A model generated the notes under the pieces. That model had not been told where the DNA came from. It worked only from the letters and a program-made list of their open reading frames with translations, and ran no database searches. A program made the translations under genes and the position numbers. This document shows positions 7,522 to 14,979 of a stretch of 14,979 nt of DNA, in pieces; positions within the stretch are counted from its first letter, which is position 1, and each line of letters begins with the position of its first letter. Location of the stretch: the NCBI GenBank assembly GCA_016703225.1, contig JADJCM010000005.1, positions 1 to 14,979 of the forward strand. Direction: 5' to 3'. The DNA is from Lysobacterales bacterium (lineage in GTDB: Bacteria > Pseudomonadota > Gammaproteobacteria > Xanthomonadales > Ahniellaceae).

Positions 7522-10500
7522 CCAGGTCGCTGCAAACACCGCGTTCAATTGTGCACGTGTGCTCGCCGGCAAGGTGGTTTGGCCAGTCGCGGGCGGCAAC
7601 GGCGCAGCCATCGCCGTAACCGGGGCTTGAACGCTGTCCGCACTCACGCCATGTTGCCGTCTTCAGTCCGGATGATTTCGACTCGATTGTTGAGGCCAAA
7701 GGTACCAATTCTTGATCACTACCCGATCAAGTCCCGATGATCAGAATTTCGAGGTTGTTCGACCCCGACGGACGCCGAAACCAGAGCTGGTCGTAGGTGA
7801 CTCCGGGCTTCAGACACAGGAAATCCTGATTGCCACCCGGAGATCCGGTTTCGACCACGGTGTCGACACCATTGCCACGCGCCATGACGTAGGTGTCATC
7901 GCCTTCCCCACCGGTGAGCGTGTCCGTTCCGGCACCACCTTCGAGGCGAACGTAGAAGACGTCATCGCCCTCGCCACCAAGCATGGTGTCGTTCCCGGAA
8001 CCGCCATCGAGCGTGTCGTTGCCCAGCCACCCATCCAGCAGATTCGCTCCGGAATTTCCGGTCAGCACATTGTCGAGTTCATTGCCAAAGCCGTCGATCG
8101 CCGCCGAGCCCGTCAAGCTCAGGTTCTCGACATCGTCGTACAGGCCGTGCGACACCGAGGACTGCACCAGGTCGATGCCCTCATCCGCCAACTCGACCGC
8201 GGTCATCTTCGTTGTCCACGACATAGGTGTCATTCCCCGCGCCGCCGACCAGATGATCCGCACCAGCCATGCCGTTCAGCGTGTCGTTGCCCGCCAGGCC
8301 GAACATTGCGTCCCTTGTTGCTGTGCCGTTCATGGTGTTGTCGGCCGACGTACCGGAGACCGGGTTGCGCAACTCCAGACTGAACCATGTGGAGACCGCT
8401 TGTCCGCTCGCATCGGTGGCCCGCAATTCGAGTTCATAGTCCATACCGGTGTTCACCGGCGGCGTGCCACTGAAGGTCCTGCTCGCAACGTCGAAAGTTA
8501 GCCACGAAGGCAAGGAATCAGGCGGAACCGACAACTGCAGTTGAGACGGATCCTCGTCCGCAAACGTTCCTTCCGGCACCACGAACTCGAACGCCTGGCC
8601 GCCGAGCGCCATTGGCGCCAGCAGCGAGAGCAGCACCTCCGGAGGATTGTCGATGGCAGTCATTGCCAGTACATCCCAACGCTCACCCGACGCAAACTCG
8701 ATGAACTCGACGCCAGACGCCACGACACCCGCCGGGATCGTCAGGTCGATCTCCTGACCAGCTACACGCAACAGGATGCGCCCGGATTCACGTACCAGGC
8801 TGACCGCTGAAGTGGTGATGCCCGCTCCGAGTCGCAATGTGTCTACGCCCTCCCCCAACAGCTCCTCGATCCGGTCGGAGCCATCGCCCAGGTTGTAGAT
8901 ATAGACATCATCTCCTGCGCCGCCGCGCAGCAGGTCTACACCAGGCCCCCCGGTCAGCGTGTTCAGCTCCTCATTGCCCTGGAGCAGATTGTCCTGCGCA
9001 TTGCCGGTACCTGCACGCGCAGCTCGGTCAGAAACGGGTTCTCGATACCGGCGCCGAGGCCGTAGTCGATCGCTGCGTGCACCACGTCCAGCTCCGTGCT
9101 GCGGCGCCAGTCTCGGTGACCACGTCGCCCAGTGCATCAACGTGGTAGGTGTCGCTGCCGTTGCCTCCGGTCAACCGGTCGTTGCCGCTACCGCCGTCGA
9201 GCACGTCGTCGCCGTCGCCGCCGGAGACGATATCGTCGCCGTCATCACCGTACAGCGCGTCGTTGCCGCCCGTGCCGACCCCAGCGTATCGACGCCATCG
9301 CCACCGCAGGGGTATTGTCGTAGTTGTTGCCGACCAGACCGTTGTTCAGCGCATTGCCGCTGCCGTTCGCGACCAAGGCCGCGGCCATCAAGGTCAACGC
9401 CTCGACGTTGTCGGCCAGCGTGACCTGCCCGTTGACGCCAACGAACTCGACATGATCGGTACCCTCACCGGCGATCTCTACGACAGCAGCACCGTTGCCC
9501 AGCACATAGACATCATTGCCGACACCGCCGGCCGCGCTGCTCGCCGCCGTTGCGGCAGCCAGGTCGATGCGATTGTTGCGCTCGTTGCCCTGTACCTGGA
9601 CGGCCACGGCCGCGGTCGCGCGGAAGTTGTCGACACGTTCATTCATCTGCGCAGTGCCTGCCAGCGACGATTCGACCGACACGGTCCAGCAGACTCTTCG
9701 GCACCGACGCCGCCGTCGATGACGACTGCGACTTGGTTGGACTGGACATCGATGACGTTGTCGAGCGCGTTGCCGGTGAAGCGATCCGGGTCGAAGTTGG
9801 AAGATCTCGTGGTGTTGACAATCATGTGCTCGACGTTGGTCGCGAGCATCCGGCTGCTCGCTGATCTGGTCGTCTGGATGGTCCACGGTAAAGGTGTCGT
9901 TGCCGCTGGTGCCGCCTGCGTATTCGCGCTACCGCCTCCTTCGGCGAGCGCAGCGTGCTCGCCGCAGTCAACGCAGCGCCGCCACCAGCGAACTCGATCG
10001 CGGCAGGGCCTGCGCCCACCACGAAATGGTCGAGGACGCGCACCTGGTCGGTGGTGCCGATGATCTCGATCAGCAGGTCGTCGCCGCTGCGCGCCATGAT
10101 CAACTGGTTGGCATCGATGCCTGCGTCGAGGCGCAGCACGTCGGTGTTGCTTTCGAGCGTGATCTCGTCGACCCCGTCACCGCGACCGAACCGGTAGACA
10201 TTGCTGCCGGTGCCACCGCTCAACAGATCATTGCCGTGGCCGCCGGTAATGAGGTCGTCGCCGTCGCCGCCGTAGACATAGTCGACGCCGTCGCCGGCAA
10301 GCAGCGTGTCGTTGCCATCATTGCCGTAAGAGCCGATCATGGCCAGCGCCTCCGTCGAGCACGTCATTGCCGCCGCCGCCACGCTGGCTCGTCGTTGCCG
10401 GCGCGGCCGGTAATGGACTCGTCGATCTGATAGCCGGGAATCATGTCGTCGCCATTTTTGCCGTCGTTCAGCACGGCGAGCACATCGGCCGCGGTCCAAC

Positions 10501-13500
10501 GCGTGCCGTCGGCGAACTCGAGAGGCACCGGTGCCGACGTACTGGCACCGAAGTCCTCGATAACAGGCTGCGTGACGCTGCTGCCGTTGCGCCGTTCGAT
10601 GACCAGGTCGTTGCCGAACTTCCAGACGAACAGATCGGCCTTGTCGACATCGGCCCCGAACTTGACCACAGCTCCGCCCTGGTCAAGCCCTCGGATTGGT
10701 CGTTGCCACTGGTCGCATTCAGATGTACTGGTCGTTGCCGCCGCCGCCATCGATGATGTCGTTGCCCGCGCCGCCGTCGATAATGTCGTTGCCGGCGCCG
10801 CAATCAACATGTCACCCCGTCGCCGCCGAGCAGGAGTGTCGTCGCCGTCACCGACCACGATGTAGTCGGCGCCGCCACCACCGGCGATCATCGGCACCGG
10901 CACCACCATTGAGGTGTCGCCGCCTTCGCCACCGCTGAGGACATCGGCACCATCACCGCCTTCCAGCACGTCGACGCCTGCCCCACCCTCAGGCACGTCG
11001 TCTCCGGCATCACCGTACAGCGAGTCGTTATCGGCACCGCCGCTGGGCGTGTCGTCACCGTCGCCACCATGAAGCTCGTCATTGCCACTGCCGCCATCCA
11101 GCGAATCTGCGCCACCGAAGCCGAACAACCGATCGTTGCCGCCATCACCATCGAGTGTGTCGTCGCCCTGCTCGCCAGCCGCAACATCAAGGCCGTCGCC
11201 CTGCAGTTCGTCGTCGCCTTCGCCTCCAGACAACTGATCGTTTCCGGCACCACCGCCAATCAGGTCGTTGCCTTCTCCGCCCAACAGCGCATCGGTGCCC
11301 GGCGCCACCGCGCATCGTGTCGACGCCGTCGCCGCCACCGGGCTGTCGTCGCCTTCGCCTCCATCCATATCGTCATCGCCATCACCGCCGAGCAACACAT
11401 CGTTGCCCTCGTGGCCAGCCATTCGGTCATTTCCCTCCTCACCGGACACGACATCGTCGCCCTCTCCCGCGGTCAATTGGTCGTCGTCCGTGCCTCCGCG
11501 CAGCGCGTCGTCACCATCACCGCCGTGGATGATGTCTTCGCCCGCGCCACCCTCAATCACGTCGTCCCCATCGTCGCCGTGGATCAGATCGTTGCCCGCG
11601 CCACCGTCGATGAAATCCCCGGCTGCATCGGCGACGCCCGCGGAGGAATTGTCGCCGTAGATCGCATCATCGCCCTCTCCGCCCAGCACAGTGTCAGCAC
11701 CCGCACCTGCGAATACGACATCGTTGCCCTCGCCGCCGTCCACGAAGTCCGCACCCGCACCGCTGAAAATCAATCGGCGCCGGCGCCGGCGAGGATCACG
11801 TCGGCATCACCGCCGGCAAGTTCGTAGGGCTCGCAATTGGTGAACGTGGTCGGTACGGGGTCGAGTCACCTTCGACGATCACTTCGCGACTCATCGACCA
11901 CACCGCCCAGTCCGGCGGCGCGGTCCGGGTCCTCGATCGTCATGGGGTTGACCCCGGGGCCTGCTCGTCACCATAGATGCTGTCGTCGCCACCGCCGCCG
12001 TAGATCACATCCCGCCCAGCCCCGCCGAGCAGCAGGTCGTTGCCGTCCTCGCCGACGATGTAGTCGTCGCCTTCGTCTCCGCTCAGCAGATCGCCGGCGG
12101 CGTCGTCCGCTGCGCTTGTGACTGCGGCGCCACGCGCCGCTGCTGGCGGCGCTGCGGGATCGCGCCAGGCATTCGCGAACAAGTGATCGTTGCCGCTTCC
12201 GCCCAGCACCCAATCACGACCCAACCCCGCCTCGACCCAGTCGTGGCCATTCGCCATGATCAGTATGTTCTGCAACTCGTTCGCGACAACGTGGTCCGGC
12301 GCGCACAAATCGTCCGCCAGCGCATCAACTCCGTTCTCGGCGAGTTCTTCCACGATGAACCACTGCCCGTTGTCGTCTGGGCCCACCAATGTGCCGGTGG
12401 CTGCTGGCAGCGCGGCGGGCTGGAGCACGATGCCGAGATCACCGTCGTGGAAGTTCTCGATCCAGACCGCAGCCGCATCGTCGTCATTGCCGGCTCCGGT
12501 CACCCGCAGCCGCGGGCTGCCGTCCCAAGCGGTCGTCAGCGAGTAGTACATCCGGTTCGCGCGGTCGTACCAGCTCGTCGCCGACGTCTGCAGCCAGTTG
12601 CGCACCGGATCGGCCAAGCCCGCGCTGCCGCGCAACTGCATCTGTTGCCCAGACTCGTCGAGCCAGAACACCTCACCACGCTGATTGTCGTCGTCGACGA
12701 TGTCGTGCCCGATGCCAACCCGTAGCTGTCAAAACCGTCGCCACCGATCAACTCGTCGCTGCCCTCTCCACCGCGCAATACGTCGTCGCCTGCGCCCCCT
12801 TCCAGCCGATCGTTGCCCTCTCTCCTCCGAGCAACTGATCAGCACCCGTTCCACCCTCCAGATGATCGTCACCATCGAGACCGCGCAGCTGTCGTCGCCT
12901 CCACCGCCGTAGGGCGGTCAGACACACCTCCTCCTTCCAGCGTGTGCGCCTCCTCATTGTCGAGATGAATGACGTGATTGCGCGTCTCAAACAACCCGTC
13001 TACGCCGTCGACCGTGACCGCGATGCGCTCCCCGTCCACGTACGTGACGTAATCCCAGTCACCTTCGGCGTTGCTGTCCCAGTTTTCGAGGTAAGCGCGG
13101 TCCAGCACCCGCGGCAGCAGGTCACTTGCGTCATTCGCGCCGGCGTTGTAATCGGCGATCAGCAGAAAGCGCTTGCCAGAAGTCATTCAAATATGCGTCG
13201 CTGTACTGAGATTGCGTTAGTGTGGTCGAATGGCTGCTTTCTGCGTAGTACGCGTTATTGCCGGCCAACACAAACATATTTTGTTGCAACAACGCATATA
13301 GGTAACCAAGGTCAGCACGCGCCGCGGCGGCGAGCTCCGAAGCACTCAAGTCTCCAACGAACTCGATGTGAAAATCTCCGACGTTCGCTGTGTATGCCGA
13401 GTTCTGCGCTTGGAGTAATGCGATCTGCGCCCACCTCGCTTCGTTGTCATTTGGATCTGACAGATTTGATTGAATGCCAAACAGTCGACTGAGCTGGTTG

Positions 13501-14522
13501 ACGATCCTCTCCAGCGTGCCGTTTGAGTTGTTGAAAAACTGATCGGAATGAATGTCATCGTTCGTCGCGAACTCGAATATCGGCTGCAGTCGTTCCAACG
13601 CCACATTGTCAAAGTTCTGAAGCGTCGAGTCGAGCCCGATGAATAGGTCGTACACACCCATCGCGGCTGTCATTTCTGACGCGCCGTGTCCGAATACATT
13701 CCCAAGACCAGCGTTCTCGATGTAAATCGGAAGGTGTTGGCCTGGCTGAACCAACGCCCAATCTTGCGTGACAATGTTCGAAAAAAAACTCGCGATGTTT
13801 TCCTCGGCATCGAGCAGCGGCCAGGAACCAACCAGTCAGGAACCCGGCACCATTTACCGTCACCGCGTTCACGCCGAACAATCGCGAAAACACCATGGCC
13901 AAGTGTCCGCCTAGGCTATGCCCGGTAACAGTATCGATTTCTGCGGTCACAGCACCGAGACCGGGGCCGCCTGCCGGCCCTGAAAGACTGGGTTGTTTGT
14001 AGACCGGATGCTCCACATCGCCGCTTTGTCAAGCACCCGGATCACGCGGCTAGCGTCGAAATTCGGATCATCCTCGGTAATCTCCACCAGCCTCAACTGC
14101 GGAACGTCGGCTCCAAGCGGCGCTTGCAGCCGCATCCAGTAGTTGTACATATCCATGGCTTGGTCATGCGCCAGACCCTCACCAACCAGCTGCACGCCAT
14201 CAGCCATCACCAAATCAAGCAAATCCTGCGTACCACGTAAGCCAAACACAACGATCTCAGGATGCAGTCGATTTCGGAACAACGCGCCGGAAAAACCGGT
14301 GCCGCGCAGCAACGACTCGTTCGAGTACTGACTTAGGACTTCCCATTCTTCGGCGAAGGCTTGAGCCTGTGATTCGGTGAATCTCCCTGAATCGACCAGC
14401 TGTTGACGAAGAGCGAAAATTCCTAGTCCGTAGCCATGCGGCACCCCATCGAAATTGAATTCGACATATGAAGCGTCGGCAATTGAGGCGATATTAAATA
14501 GAGAAACCAGTTCAAATGACAT
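7522..14522 (-). CDS. Giant RTX calcium-binding protein with N-terminal lipase domain, frameshifted
   Basis: A secreted lipase-like RTX protein of roughly 2,330 residues, expected to leave by a type I secretion system and fold with calcium outside the cell. The ATG at 14522 has AGGAAG 9 bases upstream. Domains in order: a class-3-type alpha/beta-hydrolase domain (residues 1 to about 330) with VTGHSLGGHLAMVFSRLFG, nucleophile Ser codon at 13915-13917. A likely catalytic Asp lies in IVTQDWALVQPGQHLPIYIE and a likely His in NVFGHGASEM. A linker reading DYNAGANDASDLLPRVLDRA follows. Then come at least seven blocks of GGxGxDxLx repeats, interspersed with three haemolysin-type Ca-binding related domains and one cadherin-like domain. 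The C terminus (DRVVIKNWYL, RVEIIRTEDGNM, SADSVQAPVTAMA, TLPASTRAQLNAVFAATW) is the standard end of such proteins, a fourth related domain plus export tail. Frame shifts are frequent (near 13980, 13780, 13180, 12900, 12700, 11930, 11770, 10750, 10390, 9950, 9660, 9300, 9060, 8230, 7727 and 7645). No in-frame stop is seen right after AATW, so the end is approximate. The activity is inferred from motifs. Confidence 0.85.
7840..8350 (-). repeat. RTX nonapeptide block 7
   Basis: This block contains GLAGNDTLNGMAGADHLVGG, VENLSLTGSAAIDGFGNELD, NVLTGNSGANLLDGWLGNDT and LDGGSGNDTMLGGEGDDVF. It ends with DTLTGGEGDDTYVMARGNG before the C-terminal related domain. One frame change falls near 8230. Confidence 0.8.
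8355..8650 (-). other. Cadherin-like (CADG/He_PIG) domain of the RTX protein
   Basis: About 98 residues in one frame: GQAFEFVVPEGTFADEDPSQ, LQLSVPPDSLPSWLTFDVAS and RTFSGTPP, then YELELRATDASGQAVSTWFS. The pattern 'F..P..TF.D.D', 'LPSWL.FD....F.GTPP' and 'V.ATD.SG....F' is diagnostic of dystroglycan-type cadherin-like domains, which often mediate adhesion or calcium-dependent packing. Confidence 0.8.
8650..8845 (-). other. Third Ca-binding-related domain
   Basis: The frame reads LRLGAGITTSAVSLVRESGR, ILLRVAGQEIDLTIPAG and VEFIEFASGERWDVLAM. It is a further copy of the related module, directly before the cadherin-like domain. Confidence 0.6.
8845..9920 (-). repeat. Degenerate RTX blocks 5 and 6
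   Basis: Nonapeptides mix with 'NVE-LTG-N' units common in long RTX proteins: NVEHMIVNTTRSSNFDPDRF with TGNALDNVID (about 9730-9849), and NVEALTLMAAALVANGSGNA with LNNGLVGNNYDN (about 9315-9420). Next come GDDIVSGGDGDDVLDGGSGN (about 9170-9240) and LTGGPGVDLLRGGAGDDVYI with YNLGDGSDRIEELLGEGVD (about 8845-8970). Frame changes are frequent and no other gene is supported here. Confidence 0.65.
9945..10690 (-). other. Two Ca-binding-related domains around RTX block 4
   Basis: The first domain (about 10450-10690) reads VVKFGADVDKADLFVWKFGN, DLVIERRNG and PLEFADGTRWTAADVLAVLN, the typical haemolysin-type Ca-binding protein related module. A short nonapeptide block (about 10195-10430) follows with YVYGGDGDDLITGGHGNDLL and SGGTGSNVYRFGRGDGVDEI. 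The second related domain (about 9945-10155) reads VLRLDAGIDANQLIMARSGD and DLLIEIIGTTDQVRVLDHF. Confidence 0.7.
10735..11826 (-). repeat. RTX nonapeptide block 3 (largest, about 35 units)
   Basis: Nearly uninterrupted GGxGxDxLx units such as GGEGNDVVF, GGAGNDLIH, GGDGDDALR, GGSGNDELH and GGDGADVLS run for more than 1 kb. Spacer-like breaks occur at GDNSSAGVADAAGDFIDGG and around 11310-11350. Each unit binds calcium between turns of a parallel beta roll. The block stays mostly in one frame, with a shift near 11770 and corruption below about 10830. Confidence 0.85.
11960..12251 (-). repeat. RTX nonapeptide block 2
   Basis: One open frame reads GLGRDWVLGGSGNDHLFANA, a roughly 25-residue Ala/Pro-rich insert, then GDLLSGDEGDDYIVGEDGND and LLLGGAGRDVIYGGGGDDSI. 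That is about nine units. Confidence 0.75.
12252..12711 (-). other. Non-repeat domain between RTX blocks 1 and 2
   Basis: About 150 residues without nonapeptides: FWLDESGQQMQLRGSAGLAD, DRANRMYYSLTTAWDGSPRL, DDAAAVWIENFHDGDLGIVL and NGQWFIVEELAENGVDALAD. WIENFHDGDLGI resembles the bridging domains of other long RTX toxins. No enzymatic motif is seen. Confidence 0.55.
12712..12940 (-). repeat. RTX nonapeptide block 1
   Basis: On the - strand the frames combine to LEGGG, GLDGDDHLEGGTGADQLLGGE and RGGEGSDELIGGDGFDSYG, about eight calcium-binding nonapeptides right after the lipase module. Two or three frame changes occur inside. Confidence 0.65.
13330..14522 (-). other. Lipase (class 3-like) domain of the RTX protein
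   Basis: This sub-region of the RTX gene carries the hydrolase. Early residues ADASYVEFNFDGVPHGYGLG and the segment PEIVVFGLRGTQDLLDLVMA (a GxRGT strand that normally forms the oxyanion side) come before the GHSLGGH elbow. ASEMTAAMGVYDLFIGLDST resembles the usual HS...DSLALYDLF helix after the catalytic His. Base composition is clearly less GC-rich than in the repeat region. One frame change falls between elbow and start (about 13980) and one after it (about 13780). Confidence 0.7.
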
Positions 14523-14531
14523 GACTGCTTA

Positions 14532-14537
14532 CTTCCT
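14532..14537 (-). promoter_or_regulatory. Ribosome-binding site of the RTX gene
   Basis: AGGAAG on the - strand lies 9 bases before the ATG at 14522. It supports this start, and the protein from it reads as a complete lipase N terminus. Confidence 0.65.
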
Positions 14538-14553
14538 ATTTTCAAATAAAGTG

Positions 14554-14559
14554 ATTATC
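14554..14559 (-). promoter_or_regulatory. Possible -10 box of the RTX gene
   Basis: GATAAT on the - strand sits 32 bases upstream of the RTX start in locally AT-rich DNA. No convincing -35 box is seen at the right distance. The rest of 14560-14680 shows no gene or clear structure. Confidence 0.25.
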
Positions 14560-14680
14560 GCGGAGAAGCTTCCGGCCGAGTTACGGTGCACTTTGGCGCA
14601 CTCGCAGCTCTTCATCCACAATCGGTAGTCCCACAACGTCATTGGGCCGTGGCACACCTCCCCCGCTTCAAAGTACCGCT

Positions 14681-14979
14681 CTATCGCTGGAGTCTCCCAT
14701 TCGATCTAATGTCAACCAATTCGTGCTCGATGCGTTTTATTCCAAACCACAATTCGTCACGACGATTTACGACCCTCAGATTGGCTGTCACGATATCCCT
14801 GAACCCGTTGTTGCTGCGGTCTATATTTGTACGCGCCGTTCGGCAACGCGAGAGATTTCTCTAGCGGATTGCGTTTTTGCCAGCCCATCGGATCAACATT
14901 TACCCATAATCCTGTTTTCTGGCTGCAGTAATATGCCATCATGATTTTCGATGGGATCAGATCCCAGAACACGATGCTG
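14681..14979 (-). CDS. 3' part of an unidentified gene, one frameshift
   Basis: I do not recognise this product. From the window edge it reads IVFWDLIPSKIMMAYYCSQK, TGLWVNVDPMGWQKRNPLEK and SLALPNGAYKYRPQQQRVQG, then YRDSQSEGRKSS. With a one-base shift near 14757 it continues RDELWFGIKRIEHELVDIRS and NGRLQR, to TAG at 14681-14683. It ends about 160 bp before the RTX gene on the same strand and has the same lower GC. Position alone might suggest an RTX-activating or secretion-related protein, but no HlyC, HlyB or HlyD motif is visible. Confidence 0.35.

Noticed and set aside
11069..11827. A 252-codon open frame on the + strand across the RTX repeats
   Set aside because: It is antisense to block 3. 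GGxGxDxLx repeats with GC-rich third positions leave open frames on the other strand, giving low-complexity Val/Ala/Ile-rich or Ser/Pro-rich products with no family features. The same applies to + strand frames at 7712-8383, 9149-10063, 9894-10430, 11268-11660 and 12183-12725.
7736..13000. Tandem DNA repeats that might be a CRISPR array or minisatellite
   Set aside because: The roughly 27-bp periodicity is the nonapeptide code of the RTX repeats. Units vary at the DNA level, there are no unique spacers, and the translation explains the pattern.

Overview
GC-rich bacterial DNA, most likely from a gammaproteobacterium of the Lysobacterales (Xanthomonadales) type. The basis is the gene order metG-(unknown gene)-purM-purN-DUF3108-RIO-like kinase on the + strand, together with protein resemblance. 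This is inference from memory of gene order; no search was run.

Left part (1-5364, + strand): the 3' end of metG (methionyl-tRNA synthetase, C-terminal tRNA-binding domain); an unrecognised gene of about 430 codons; purM and purN, which overlap at TGATG and encode steps 5 and 3 of purine synthesis; a secreted DUF3108 protein; a small RIO/Kdo-kinase-like protein; and a possible birA remnant. Almost every one of these genes switches frame several times although the protein fragments are well conserved. The simplest reading is an indel-rich consensus rather than decay, because metG, purM and purN would not all be dead. Coordinates here span the reconstructed genes, not single open frames.

Middle (5365-7195): an IS1634-like insertion sequence of about 1.83 kb, with 20/21-bp terminal inverted repeats and one transposase gene on the - strand. 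The transposase is open for about 1.5 kb, in strong contrast to its surroundings. No target duplication is visible and both flanking reading frames run into the element, so this may be an IS-mediated rearrangement or an assembly join.

Right part (7196-14522, - strand): a small unknown reading frame, then one giant gene of about 7 kb for a secreted RTX protein of roughly 2,330 residues. It has an N-terminal class-3-type lipase domain with a GHSLGGH nucleophile elbow, many blocks of calcium-binding GGxGxDxLx repeats alternating with haemolysin-type Ca-binding related domains, one cadherin-like (CADG/He_PIG) domain and a typical RTX C-terminal tail. It too is frameshifted many times. The first 1.4 kb of this gene and the DNA upstream are visibly less GC-rich than the repeats. 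The far right end (14681-14979) carries the 3' part of an unidentified - strand gene. No RNA genes, CRISPR arrays or type I secretion genes were seen.
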